The notes: generated from the letters alone by a model not told the origin. A stretch of DNA of 45,000 bases from Priestia megaterium (GCF_023824195.1 NZ_CP085444.1:1-45000); one strand, 5' to 3'; positions 17,935-26,948 are shown, counted from the stretch's first letter. Made by a program: numbers and translations.

Positions 17935-18777
17935 TTAAAAATCAAAGTTGTCAGGATCTGGACCTACACGATGATTTTGATTCAATTCATCAATACGTTC
18001 TATTTCTTCTTTAGTTAATTCAAAATCAAAGATTGACGCATTTTCTACTATACGATGTTCTTTTGTTGATTTGGGAATGGTAATAATACCATTCTGTACA
18101 TCCCAACGTAGAATGACCTGGGCTACAGATTTATTATGCTTATTTGCAATCTCTGTTAAAACCTCATTATCTAATAATTCTCCTTGCATTAGTGGAGACC
18201 ATGCTTCAAGTTGAATATAATGTTTCTCACAGAATGCTTGAAGTTCTTTTTGCGTTAGACGCGGATGATATTCTACCTGATTAATTACAGGCTTGATTTC
18301 TGCATCTTCCATTAAATCTTTAAGGTGATGAACTTGGAAATTACTTACCCCAATTGCTTTAACCTTACCCTCTTTATAAAGGGTTTCTAAAGCTCTCCAT
18401 GCTTCTTTGTATTTTCCTTCAACTGGCCAGTGAATCAGATAAAGGTCTAAATAGTCTAATCCAAGTTTTTTTAGACTTGTTTCGTAAGCTGCAATTGTTG
18501 CGTCATATCCTAAGTCTGCATTCCATACTTTTGATGTGACAAATACATTCTCTCGTGAGATACCAGCTTCTTTTAGACCTTCACGAATCCCTTGGCCTAC
18601 ACCTTCTTCGTTACCGTAAATGGCTGCTGTATCAATACTACGATACCCATGTTTAATGGCTACTTTAATTGCATTTACTAATTCAGGACCTTCTTCTACT
18701 TTAAATACACCGAGACCAAATCCGGGCATCTTTACTCCATTGTGTAAAGTGACTGTATCCTGTAAATTTTTCATCAT
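17935..18777 (-). CDS. Aldo/keto reductase, YvgN-like
   Basis: 280-aa NADPH-dependent aldo/keto reductase. The catalytic tetrad is visible: Asp in SIDTAAIYGNEEGVG with its Tyr, Lys in VTSKVWN and His in YLIHWP. The C-terminal cofactor loop has IPKSTKEHR. It follows Bacillus subtilis YvgN (glyoxal/methylglyoxal reductase) closely over its length, including NFQVHHLK and QLEAWSPLMQG. It probably detoxifies reactive aldehydes in the cytosol. GGAGG is 9 nt before the start, and the upstream, truncated flavin oxidoreductase gene ends only a few bases away, so the two form one operon. Confidence 0.93.
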   Translation of the reverse strand: MMKNLQDTVTLHNGVKMPGFGLGVFKVEEGPELVNAIKVAIKHGYRSIDTAAIYGNEEGVGQGIREGLKEAGISRENVFVTSKVWNADLGYDATIAAYETSLKKLGLDYLDLYLIHWPVEGKYKEAWRALETLYKEGKVKAIGVSNFQVHHLKDLMEDAEIKPVINQVEYHPRLTQKELQAFCEKHYIQLEAWSPLMQGELLDNEVLTEIANKHNKSVAQVILRWDVQNGIITIPKSTKEHRIVENASIFDFELTKEEIERIDELNQNHRVGPDPDNFDF

Positions 18778-18784
18778 AACAATA

Positions 18785-19687
18785 TTACCTCCTGCTTACT
18801 ATCATGTTGTCGAAACCCGAATTGGTTCCAATTGTTTCTTCAACTTTTGGAAAGGCAGGTTGCCATGCTTCATACTCCGTAATATGAATAAAATCAAGAC
18901 CCGCATGCCCTAACTGACCAAAGATGATTTCAGCATCTCTTTCTTTTCCTGCCCACTTGTGATTATAATCATTTACCTTTCCTTGTGAAATCCGAATACC
19001 AATGGTAAAATGCTCTCCAACAGCCTCGCGAACTGCCTTAGAAACGTCAACCAATAATCGGACTCTATTTTCAGTAGAACCACCATATTCATCTATACGT
19101 TTATTAGTATAGTCAGTAAGAAACTGGTCAAGTAGGTAACCATTGGCTCCATGAATTTCAACTCCATCAAATCCAGCAGCTTTTGCATGTTTAGCCGTAT
19201 TAACAAACCCGTTTTTTACTTCTTTGATTTCTTCTTTCGTTGCTTCCCTTGGCGTCCGGTATAGGCCTTTCCCTTCATAAAACTCCATTTGTTTTCCTTT
19301 GGGTTGCACAGCCGATGGTCCAATTGTTTCTTGAATAAAACGATTCCCTTGTGAAAGGGCTCCCGCATGCATTATTTGTGCAAATATTTTAGCACCTGCT
19401 TGCTGGACAGAATCGACGACCTTTTTCCATGCATGTGTTTGTTCTTCATTAATAAGACCTGGATTATTAAAATATCCTTGACTATGTTTATCATCAGTAT
19501 AAATCGCTTCCGTAATAATAAGTCCAAATCCTCCATGTGCAAATGAAGTATAGTATGATACCATCTGATTGGTTGCCACACCTTCAAAAGTTGCGCTTGC
19601 GCGTGCCATTGGAGCAACCCCTATTCGGTTATTTAATGTTATATTGCCTAATGTAACATTTTTAAATAATAGTTTTGGATCGGTCAT
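18785..19687 (-). pseudogene. Old yellow enzyme-type NADH:flavin oxidoreductase, C-terminally truncated
   Basis: 300 aa against about 365-375 for the family (Bacillus YqiG type). The FMN barrel starts normally: NRIGVAPMARASAT, QIMHAGALSQ, GVEIHGANGYLLDQFLTDYTN and YGGSTENR. It stops shortly after FIHITEYEAWQP, with a short foreign-looking tail ending in IVSRR. The last barrel strands, including the FMN phosphate-binding segment, are missing, so activity is doubtful. AAAGGAGC lies 7 nt before the ATG at 19687. The stop is 7 bp from the aldo-keto reductase gene, which suggests that a deletion joined the two genes. Confidence 0.8.
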
Positions 19688-20011
19688 TGTTAAAGCTCCT
19701 TTCTTCTTAAAAAAGCTTTAGGCTATTTAATTTAAAAACATCTTAAAAGTCTTAATTAAAATAATATTAAATCATTCTTAAGCAGTCCATGTCACCAATA
19801 AACTGGTTAATTCAATTATTAAGTTTAATTATCTCCTCTAAGGCACAATCTCCTTTCCTGCTTAAAGACTAAAGACTACTCTTCTTTTAAATAGTTAAAG
19901 AGCCTATCAATTTCCTAATTTACGTTATAACCAACTATTTTTTTGTATGTATAGAATATATGATTTTGTAGCTCTTAAAAAAGCTACCCTTGTCCTTTTG
20001 GTTAGCAAACT
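19688..20011. other. AT-rich intergenic region
   Basis: About 320 nt upstream of the flavin oxidoreductase gene and probably holding its promoter. No reading frame, hairpin or repeat stood out. Confidence 0.3.
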
Positions 20012-20200
20012 TTAAAATCTGAAATAATTCCTGTAATATATCCCATTTTCAATCTCTATCTCATATCTAAGTCTTGTTTGTCTTTTGTAAAGTTCATCAG
20101 ACAAATAGTTAAATTCCTCTTCTGTGATATCCTCGTTTATTAAATCTTCAAATAATTCATCTAGATGTTGAGTTACTTCTTGAAGTTCTCGTTCTTTCAA
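20012..20200 (-). CDS. Small acidic helical protein
   Basis: 62 aa, starting at TTG 20200 with AAAGGTGAA upstream. It is rich in Glu and Leu and predicted mostly helical (QEVTQHLDELFEDL, then a second helix), with an aromatic tail YYRNYFRF. It resembles many short Bacillus proteins of unknown function. No partner is adjacent. Confidence 0.5.
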   Translation of the reverse strand: MKERELQEVTQHLDELFEDLINEDITEEEFNYLSDELYKRQTRLRYEIEIENGIYYRNYFRF

Positions 20201-20523
20201 CAGAATTCACCTTTCAAATGTTGTTTTATTCTCTTTCCTTTCCTATTTTCCGAAATATTCTCTACTTCGTCTATACATCCTTCATACTGTATTTTTGTTC
20301 CTGGAATTCCTTCTTTTTTCACCTTTTGTGCATGCTCAGGTAAAACAACTTAGTTAGTCAATTAGTTAGATATTTAATAGAATCATTACAAAAATATTTG
20401 GGGTTCAGAGAAAAAAGTTCTTTTTTAAGATGGGGTATAGAAAGATATATATTAGAAAGGAGGTGACCTGTTAAGCTTTAGCGAATTAAGGAAAGGAAAC
20501 AAATAGAGAAGGAGGACTTAATA
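20201..20523. other. Intergenic region with two ribosome-binding-site-like sequences
   Basis: A near-perfect AAAGGAGGTGACC at about 20457-20469 is followed by a CTG-started 13-codon frame ending in TAG at about 20507. The true site of the next gene, GGAGGA, is at about 20511. The first could drive a short leader peptide. Nothing else is visible. Confidence 0.35.
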
Positions 20524-20856
20524 GTGAAAGAATTAGTCATTAATGATGTTGTATTTGATGTAAAATATCTTACTACGTCTACAGTAAACAAAGAAGAAGT
20601 GGGACTTGAAAAAAGAATTATTAATAATGGAAAAATGACTAAGGGAAGAGATCAAATTAAGTTTTCATTTTCTGTTTTAGGTAAACAAGATTATCAATTA
20701 TATGATTCCTTTTTTGAGAATACTCATTATACTGTCGTGATTCCTGAAACGAGTGAAAGATTTATAGCTCATAGTGTTTCGCATAGTACATTTTATCAAG
20801 GAGCTGAAGTAGCAGATGACACAGAAGTGGTATTTAAAGTTACACTTACCAAATAA
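20524..20856 (+). CDS. DUF3219-like small protein
   Basis: 110-aa protein starting at GTG 20524 with GGAGGA 7-8 nt upstream. Its layout matches the Bacillus YkvR/DUF3219 group: an N-terminal strand (ELVINDVVFDVKYL), a core IKFSFSVLGKQDYQLYDSFF, then VVIPETSERFIAHSVSHST and a C-terminal VVFKVTLTK strand. An insertion of about 15 residues after the first strand makes it longer than YkvR. The function of the family is unknown. It is monocistronic, followed by a Nudix gene 139 nt away. Confidence 0.65.
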   Translation: MKELVINDVVFDVKYLTTSTVNKEEVGLEKRIINNGKMTKGRDQIKFSFSVLGKQDYQLYDSFFENTHYTVVIPETSERFIAHSVSHSTFYQGAEVADDTEVVFKVTLTK

Positions 20857-20995
20857 AGAAATCGTCTGTGTTTCAGCTCACAATGTAACTTTTTTAAAGG
20901 ACTTTCTTAAGGATATCATCGAGCTTGATTAAGTGCTATTTATAAGAAACGCCTGTACGCTGTACGCCTATAATGTTTTTTAAGGGGAGATCTTA

Positions 20996-21400
20996 GTGAA
21001 TACATGTAGTGGCTTTGCAATAATTTGCTTAAATGATAAAGACGAGGTATTAATGGTCTCCCAAGAGAAACCCAACATGCCAACGTGTTGGTCTGTTCCT
21101 TCTGGTGCTATCGAAGGATATGAAAGGCTCGAAGATTGTTGTATTCGAGAAGTATGGAATCAAACGGGTTATCAAGTAGAGATAGTAAAAAAAATACACG
21201 AGAATAGGTCTACTACCTATAATGTTGATGTTCACATGACCTATTTTGAGGTTGAAATATTAGCTGGAGAAAAGAAAGTCCCGACTGTAGACTCATATTT
21301 CTGGCAACCTATATCTAAAATTAATCATTTAAACCTATTATTTGAAGATGAGCGTGAAGTCGTACTAAATTATATAAAAAAGAAAAAACAATTCACTTAA
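20996..21400 (+). CDS. Nudix-domain protein with an altered Nudix box
   Basis: 134 aa with Nudix fold features: GFAIICLNDKDEVLMVSQ, WSVPSGAIEGYE and a box region reading G-x5-E-x7-REVWNQTGY. In the consensus the positions after REV-x are EE; here they are Asn-Gln, so the metal-binding glutamates are lost. It may be catalytically dead or bind a nucleotide without cutting it. GTG 20996 has AAGGGGAGA 5 nt upstream. It lies inside the IS-bounded segment and is unrelated in detail to the interrupted MutT gene at 8701. Confidence 0.8.
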   Translation: MNTCSGFAIICLNDKDEVLMVSQEKPNMPTCWSVPSGAIEGYERLEDCCIREVWNQTGYQVEIVKKIHENRSTTYNVDVHMTYFEVEILAGEKKVPTVDSYFWQPISKINHLNLLFEDEREVVLNYIKKKKQFT

Positions 21401-21630
21401 TCTTGCTCAAGGATATTATTTTACCCCTATACAGGTGCATGGAGGTCTGTTGTCTTTTGAAAAAACTATAAACATATATAGAGGGGAAGATAAATAATTG
21501 GTTAATACAACACTTAATTTAATAAAAATTGTCATGCATACTACTATGAGGAATAACTTAGTCTTTATGAATCATTACCTTAATTCGAGGGACATTTTGT
21601 TATCTAGATCTAAGAGACCATAAAGTATAT
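21401..21630. other. Intergenic region before the intron fragment
   Basis: About 230 nt, AT-rich, no gene seen. The boundary with the group II intron fragment is at about 21631. Confidence 0.3.
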
Positions 21631-21804
21631 TATTTATATCCTCCATTTGGAGCGTCGGCGTACGTTTTACTTACCAATACGGTATATGATGAAGATACGA
21701 CAGCAAATGGACCTGCAATGGGAGGCCTGAGCCGATGTGTCTTGAAAGGGACTCGCACGGTTCTTAGGGGAGGCAGGGGCAGCGATGCTCCTAACTTACC
21801 CGAC
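21631..21804 (+). ncRNA. 3' fragment of a group II intron (domains V and VI)
   Basis: Closely matches the last about 175 nt of the intron at 23642-24418. Domain V is at 21729-21763 (GAGCCG…CACGGTTC, pairing ends, GAAA-type loop). Domain VI follows, ending in TACCCGAC. The 5' domains are absent, so it cannot splice by itself. An A/T-only terminator-like hairpin (21811-21852) follows directly. Confidence 0.85.
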
Positions 21805-22007
21805 TGAACTAAAAAAAGAAAACCCCTTACATTTGAGAGATTTTCTTTTTTTAGATATTAGGGGTGTAATTGCTTATCACTTACATATCATTTAATATTT
21901 TTGTAGATATTCATTATAACCTATCCAGTCATTTCGATAAAGTATAAATGAAAGCGATTACGAAATATTTAAATTGAGGTAGCTTTCTATTTTTCCTTCT
22001 TACATAC

Positions 22008-22871
22008 GGTTCTGGTGCAAAAAATCAATCTAACTTGCAATTAATCTCTAAACCTTGGACATACTGATACTAGTACTCTAAAAAAGGGACGTGATCAGTA
22101 TGGAAAAGCAGAATCTATTTAAGTGGAAACATTATCAGCCGGACATTATTTTACTAACCGCCCGATGGTACCTCCGGTACAACCTTAGTTTTCATGATTT
22201 AGTGGAAATGATGGAAGAACGAGGTTTATCAATAGCTCACACTACGATTATGCGTTGGGTTCACCAATATGGACCAGAGTTAGATGAACGCGTGCGACGT
22301 CACCTTAAGACAACAAATGATTCTTGGCGAGTGGATGAGACCTATGTGAAAGTGAAAGGAAAATGGATGTACCTCTACCGTGCGGTTGATTCTAAAGGAA
22401 ATACAATTGATTTTTATTTAAGTAAAACAAGAGATACGAAGGCTGCAAAGCGCTTTTTCAAGAAAGCTTTGCGGTCTTTTCATGTTTCCAAACCCCATGT
22501 GATCACAGTAGACAAGAACCCAGCTTATCCTATAACGATTGAAGAATTAAAGAACCAAAAAAAGATGCCTGTAGGCATCCAATTAAGGCAAGTCAAATAT
22601 CTGAATAACATCATCGAACAGGATCATAGATTTATTAAAAAACGAGTTCGATCTATGTTAGGATTAAAATCTTTTAGCACAGCTACATCCATTCTCTCAG
22701 GAATAGAAGCGATGCATATGATAAAAAAAGGACAACTTATCTCACAAGACAAGTCTGTCCAAAATCAAGTGGAGTTCATTCATGAACTATTCAAAATTGC
22801 TGATTAAGAATAGATGTATTTAACCATTTACATGCTTTCTTTCAGATTGACGTAATCTTTGCACCAGAACC
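22008..22871 (+). mobile_element. IS240-like IS6-family insertion sequence, copy 2
   Basis: 864 bp with ends GGTTCTGGTGCAAA and its complement at 22858-22871. It is in the opposite orientation to copy 1. The 8-bp flanks (TTACATAC and CTAGAAAG) do not match each other or those of copy 1. Confidence 0.93.
22100..22807 (+). CDS. IS6-family (IS240-like) transposase, copy 2
   Basis: 235-aa DDE transposase, intact. The catalytic residues are the Asp of WRVDETY, the Asp of VITVDKN and the Glu of NNIIEQDHR. A few substitutions separate it from copy 1 (PAYPITIEE for SAYPIAIEE, IQLRQ for IQLKQ), so the copies are not products of a very recent duplication without drift. ATG 22100 is used; GTG 22091 sits too close to AAAGGGA. 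Confidence 0.95.
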   Translation: MEKQNLFKWKHYQPDIILLTARWYLRYNLSFHDLVEMMEERGLSIAHTTIMRWVHQYGPELDERVRRHLKTTNDSWRVDETYVKVKGKWMYLYRAVDSKGNTIDFYLSKTRDTKAAKRFFKKALRSFHVSKPHVITVDKNPAYPITIEELKNQKKMPVGIQLRQVKYLNNIIEQDHRFIKKRVRSMLGLKSFSTATSILSGIEAMHMIKKGQLISQDKSVQNQVEFIHELFKIAD

Positions 22872-22990
22872 CTAGAAAGAACCTTTTTCGAAAAAAAACC
22901 TGGAGCAAATTCAATATATAGGTAGTTTGGCAACCGACTTTGCTATTTTAATTGATACGAAGATATTCGACGAATGAAGGGACGTTAATA

Positions 22991-23404
22991 ATGAATAGAA
23001 ATATGACAAATCATTTAGCTTTTATAGACAAAATAAAGGATACGGCATCCATACTACCTTCTACAGATATAATTAAGTTTATAAAAATATTGGGCGAAGC
23101 CTATAATGAAAATCAAATAACTGAACGGGAGATAGAAAAGATTCATGCACAACGTGAAATTCTATTAATTGAAATTAAAAGAAAATATGACTTATACGAA
23201 AAAGTTTTCGAACGAATATTTGACGAGCGAAAAATTGCCATACACAAATCATTTGAAGTTATTGACCAGGGATTAGCAACAAGCAATCGTGAGTTAATTA
23301 GCACAGGGCTACATAGTTTAAGTCAAATTGTATCTAATAGCCCATTTACTGATTTTAAAAAATTATCAGATGTTCTTGAGAGTAGTAGTATTATAGAAAT
23401 TTAG
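22991..23404 (+). CDS. Helical protein of unknown function
   Basis: 137 aa, starting at ATG 22991 with GAAGGGACG about 7 nt upstream. It is almost entirely helical: an N-terminal LAFIDKIKDTASILPSTDII segment, then a long charged helix (EREIEKIHAQREILLIEIKR) and a C-terminal ISTGLHSLSQIVSNSPF element. It has no membrane segment. Similar proteins turn up on bacterial accessory elements, but I cannot assign a role. It lies between IS copy 2 and the group II intron, with no obvious operon partner. Confidence 0.6.
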   Translation: MNRNMTNHLAFIDKIKDTASILPSTDIIKFIKILGEAYNENQITEREIEKIHAQREILLIEIKRKYDLYEKVFERIFDERKIAIHKSFEVIDQGLATSNRELISTGLHSLSQIVSNSPFTDFKKLSDVLESSSIIEI

Positions 23405-23641
23405 AAAGAAGTTATATAGGCAGTTCAAGAAAACATATGGAAGGGATTAAGTGTAGCAATTGCAAATTAAATATGCTGTTTCCTTTTCTATAATTAAATC
23501 CATCTAACTACTATGCCATAGTTTTGATACTGTAACTTTTAAGAATGTAAAAAGATACACACACCGTGGGGGTGCTACTTAATATTTAATTATTACCCGA
23601 TTTTTCACATATCTTGATTTGTTCCTATAATCAAACTTATG

Positions 23642-24418
23642 GTGCGACAAGAAGTCGCTTTTATATAGTGTGGTTTACGCCACTGGTTTAGACGCAAAAA
23701 CTATCCCCGTCCAAAACTGCGGGCCTGGTAACGGGCTCGTGGGTTGCATGCGGAAATGCGGAAACAGAGAGTCAGTGCACGACTCGGAACACTGCTAGGG
23801 GAAGATGAGTATGGTGAACATTAGTGAAGGTTTGTAAGCTTCGTAAGTGTTAGCTCAGGATAGTGCACAGATTTGCTTGGGTATTGGCAAGAGGAAAAGC
23901 AGATTCATAATGCTGCTGTGAGGCGTCCCGTATCTTGCCCGGAGTAAAGAACCCACCTAACCTCGTCGTATCTATAAGATGCGGAACTTGGTAAGCCCTT
24001 TGTCATCTGTGTAAACAGTAGGATGACTGTAAAGTCAAACGATGTGATAGAGGGTAAAGGATACGAGAGAAAGCGAATGCCGTTACCTCGAAAGAGAACA
24101 GGAAAGCAGGAAACTGTATAACTGGACGGATACTATCGTCCTTACGGACAAACCCATGATAGGCCCGAAAGGGAGCCTACTTCTCGTTGGTCTCTCGTAG
24201 GAACATAAGGTTGTGGCTATCTTCTGACGAAAGAAACGTACTGTTATGTATACCTCCACTTGGAGCGTCGGCGTACGTTTTAACTTACCGTTATGGTATG
24301 TGATGAAGATACGACAGCAAATGGACCTGCAATGGGAGGCTTGAGCCGATGTGTCTTGAAAGGGACTCGCACGGTTCTTAGGGGAGGCGGGGGCAGTGAT
24401 GCCCCTAACTTACCCGAC
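23642..24418 (+). ncRNA. Group II intron without an encoded protein
   Basis: The 5' end is GTGCGAC, the group II consensus. The body of 777 nt has the structured GC-rich segments of domains I-III. Domain V is at 24343-24377 (GAGCCG…TGAAAGG…CACGGTTC). Domain VI ends in ACTTACCCGAC. No reverse transcriptase/maturase frame is present, so it would need a protein in trans. A terminator hairpin begins 13 nt after the 3' end. Confidence 0.85.
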
Positions 24419-24431
24419 TAAACTCTAAAGA

Positions 24432-24467
24432 AAAAAGCTACTCCCTTACCCATGGAAGTAGCTTTTC
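24432..24467 (+). terminator. Terminator hairpin just after the intron
   Basis: AAAGCTACT / AGTAGCTTT stem followed by TTCC. It lies directly downstream of the intron's 3' end, and the 3' intron fragment at 21804 has a similarly placed hairpin. Confidence 0.75.
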
Positions 24468-24628
24468 CTTAGAACATCATACATGAAGAATAGTAGGAAT
24501 TGGGGTTCCTATCCTCTTAGTTTGCTCTAAAAGTTGCATTTTATTCTTTTATTTTAAGTAAAAAAGAGAACACCAAAGGAATAATAACAAGCCTTCATCA
24601 TATCGCAAATTTTTGCAATTGATTTGCA

Positions 24629-24657
24629 TAAAAAACAGTCTCGAAGTAAGAGACTGT
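24629..24657 (-). terminator. Terminator of the MmyB-type regulator gene
   Basis: ACAGTCTC / GAGACTGT stem with a 7-nt loop, followed on the minus strand by a run of six T. Confidence 0.85.
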
Positions 24658-24689
24658 CATCTTAATCTGCTTACTATAATAAGATTTCT

Positions 24690-25544
24690 TTATAATTTCT
24701 CTATAGAAACTCTTTTCATTAGTCGTTTTAATTTATTTTCTGTATCTGTTTCCTCTACTGGTGTGTAGATACTACACCGTAAATCCATATCCCCTTGAAC
24801 TTGGAGGGAAGTTAAATTAAATAACATTTTCCCTGCTTTGGCATGTCTAAATTCAATAACCATTTCGGGAGCTTTACTTACTTGGCTTTCATTCCATAAG
24901 GCTTGGAATTCTGGATGTAAATGACTCATCTGACTAATAAACTGGTTGTACCATTCATCACCTAAATAGTGTCCATAATAGGTACGGAAAATAGCAAGAA
25001 AACCTTTCGCAAAATGCTCCCAATTGACAGCTAATGCTTTCAATTCTTTTCGGGCGAACACTAATTGAATTAGATTTCTTTGATCATTTGGAATTTGTTC
25101 GAAATCTAGAAAAACATGAGCTGCTGCGGGGTTCCATCCTACAATATGGCAATGGCGATCTGTCACGATAGTCGGACAATAGGTTAATTCAGCTAGTATT
25201 CGCTTTAGAGAAGGGCTAAGCTCTAATTGATCTTTTTTTGGATGAACAATTTCTAACTTTGTTTCTAATGCTAGATCATATAAATAGTCTCTTTCATCGC
25301 TATTTAGTTGTAGAGCTGTAGAAATACAATCAAGCACAATAGAAGAAACTTTTATATCTCTTCCTTGCTCTAACCATGTGTACCAAGTGGTACTTACCCC
25401 TGCTAATTGTGCAACTTCTTCTCGTCGTAATCCGGGTGTCCTTCTTCGGGTTCCAGCTGGTAACCCAATAGACTCTGGCTTAATTTGAGCACGTTTAGCT
25501 TTTAAGAATGTAGACAGGGCCTCAAGCCTAGTTTTATCGTTCAT
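24690..25544 (-). CDS. XRE-type regulator with MmyB-like ligand domain
   Basis: 284 aa. Residues about 7-75 form an XRE helix-turn-helix with the family signature RRRTPGLRREEVAQLAGVSTTWYTWLEQGRD, split here only by its length. The C-terminal two thirds are the MLTR (MmyB-like) PAS-type domain, with NPAAAHVFLDF and a final FNLTSLQVQ element. In actinomycete homologues this domain binds fatty-acid-like ligands and the gene is usually divergent from an enzyme gene. Here the divergent neighbour, 121 bp away, is a FabF-type ketoacyl synthase, which fits. GAGGAG lies 8 nt upstream of the ATG. It probably controls fabF and itself. Confidence 0.9.
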   Translation of the reverse strand: MNDKTRLEALSTFLKAKRAQIKPESIGLPAGTRRRTPGLRREEVAQLAGVSTTWYTWLEQGRDIKVSSIVLDCISTALQLNSDERDYLYDLALETKLEIVHPKKDQLELSPSLKRILAELTYCPTIVTDRHCHIVGWNPAAAHVFLDFEQIPNDQRNLIQLVFARKELKALAVNWEHFAKGFLAIFRTYYGHYLGDEWYNQFISQMSHLHPEFQALWNESQVSKAPEMVIEFRHAKAGKMLFNLTSLQVQGDMDLRCSIYTPVEETDTENKLKRLMKRVSIEKL

Positions 25545-25665
25545 TTTTAAAACTCCTCATCATACAATTTACCCTAGTAGTAGTTATACCAGGATAAACA
25601 ATCCCTTGTAATAGGATAAAAGGACTGTAAAATACAAGTATATTATTGATTTGGAGTGATGAAAA
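25545..25665. promoter_or_regulatory. Divergent control region between regulator and fabF
   Basis: 121 bp between opposite start codons. It must hold both promoters and probably the MmyB-type operator. I saw no clear FapR-type palindrome and did not find a convincing -35/-10 pair. Confidence 0.45.
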
Positions 25666-26901
25666 GTGGAAAGAGTTGTGATTACAGGTATGGGAGTAGT
25701 CTCTCCTATAGGAAATAACATCAGAACATTTTGGAACAACCTAATTAAAGGAGAGTCCGGCATCTCCTCTATAGATACATTTGATATTACTGACCATAAG
25801 GCAAAAATTGCAGGAATTGTTCGGGATTTTGATGCAGATGAAATTTTAGGAAAGAAAGAAGCAAGGCGTTTAGATCGCTTTTCCCAATTTGCTATAGCTG
25901 CAGCTGAACAAGCCTGGGCAGATTCTAAGTTAGATCTCAATCATATAGATCCAGAAAGGTTAGGCGTATACGTAGGTTCAGGTATAGGCGGCATTGAAAC
26001 CTTAATTGAAAATATTGATGCACTTAGACAGAAAGGGCCAAGGAGAGTCAGTCCAACTCTCGTGCCGGGTATGATTTCTAATGCTGCTGCAGCACAAATT
26101 AGCATCAAGTGGGATGCAATGGGCCCTTCTATGTCGCCTGTTTCTGCTTGTGCCATTGGAAATACTGCTATTGGCGAAGCTTTTAGACTTATTCGTTCTG
26201 GAGAAGTTGATGCTGTGTTTGCGGGTGGAACAGAGGCTGCTATAACTGACTTGTCAGTAGCCAGTTTTGGGAATGCTACCGCATTATCAACAAGAAATGA
26301 CGCTCCTACTCAAGCTAGCCGTCCTTTCGATGAAGACCGTGATGGATTTGTCATGTCAGAAGGAGCTGGAATTCTAATTTTAGAATCTCTATCTCATGCT
26401 TTGCGTAGAGGAGCAAAAATTCATGCAGAGGTCATTGGATATGGTGCAAGTTCAGACGCACACCATATGGTTGCTACACATCCAGAGGGTAAGGGTGCTT
26501 ATCTTGCGATGAGGGCAGCCTTAAAAAATGCAAACATATCCCTTGAAGAGATTGATGTTATTAGTGCTCATGCAACAAGTACAAAGGTGGGTGACATCTC
26601 TGAAACAAAAGCTATTAAGGAACTGTTTGGGAAACAAGCTTATCAGATTCCAATAACAGCTAATAAATCTATGGTTGGTCACATGTTAGGAGCAGCTGGT
26701 GGAGTTGAAGCAATTGCTTTGGCAATGAGCCTTAAAGAGGGCATTGTTCCTCCAACAATTAACTTAGAAAATCCCGATCCATTATGCGATTTAGATTATG
26801 TACCAGGTATTGCTCGCCAAGTGAAAATAAATACTGGTTTATCTAATTCCTTTGGATTTGGAGGTCATAATGCAGCTATTGTTTTGAAGAAATACGAGTG
26901 A
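25666..26901 (+). CDS. fabF: Beta-ketoacyl-ACP synthase II (FabF paralogue)
   Basis: 411-aa condensing enzyme that extends acyl-ACP with malonyl-ACP in fatty acid synthesis. The Cys-His-His triad is present: Cys in VSACAIGNTAIGEA, His in SAHATSTKVGD and His in NKSMVGHMLGAAGG. The C-terminal gate NSFGFGGHN is intact. GTG 25666 is used, with GGAG about 9 nt upstream. The active-site segment reads ACAIGN rather than the usual ACATGT or ACASGT. As an extra copy under its own regulator it might alter membrane lipids or tolerate FabF inhibitors; this is inference. Confidence 0.93.
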   Translation: MERVVITGMGVVSPIGNNIRTFWNNLIKGESGISSIDTFDITDHKAKIAGIVRDFDADEILGKKEARRLDRFSQFAIAAAEQAWADSKLDLNHIDPERLGVYVGSGIGGIETLIENIDALRQKGPRRVSPTLVPGMISNAAAAQISIKWDAMGPSMSPVSACAIGNTAIGEAFRLIRSGEVDAVFAGGTEAAITDLSVASFGNATALSTRNDAPTQASRPFDEDRDGFVMSEGAGILILESLSHALRRGAKIHAEVIGYGASSDAHHMVATHPEGKGAYLAMRAALKNANISLEEIDVISAHATSTKVGDISETKAIKELFGKQAYQIPITANKSMVGHMLGAAGGVEAIALAMSLKEGIVPPTINLENPDPLCDLDYVPGIARQVKINTGLSNSFGFGGHNAAIVLKKYE

Positions 26902-26910
26902 GTATATGGT

Positions 26911-26938
26911 AAAAAGAGCTGAATGTCAGCTCTTTTTA
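26911..26938. terminator. Bidirectional terminator between fabF and the anti-sigma gene
   Basis: AAAAAGAGCTGA-ATG-TCAGCTCTTTTT, a perfect stem serving the two convergent genes. Confidence 0.9.
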
Positions 26939-26948
26939 CAGAATAAAC

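Noticed and set aside
8896..22879. Classical composite transposon
   Set aside because: The two IS copies are inverted and all four 8-bp flanks differ, so no target duplication supports movement as one unit.
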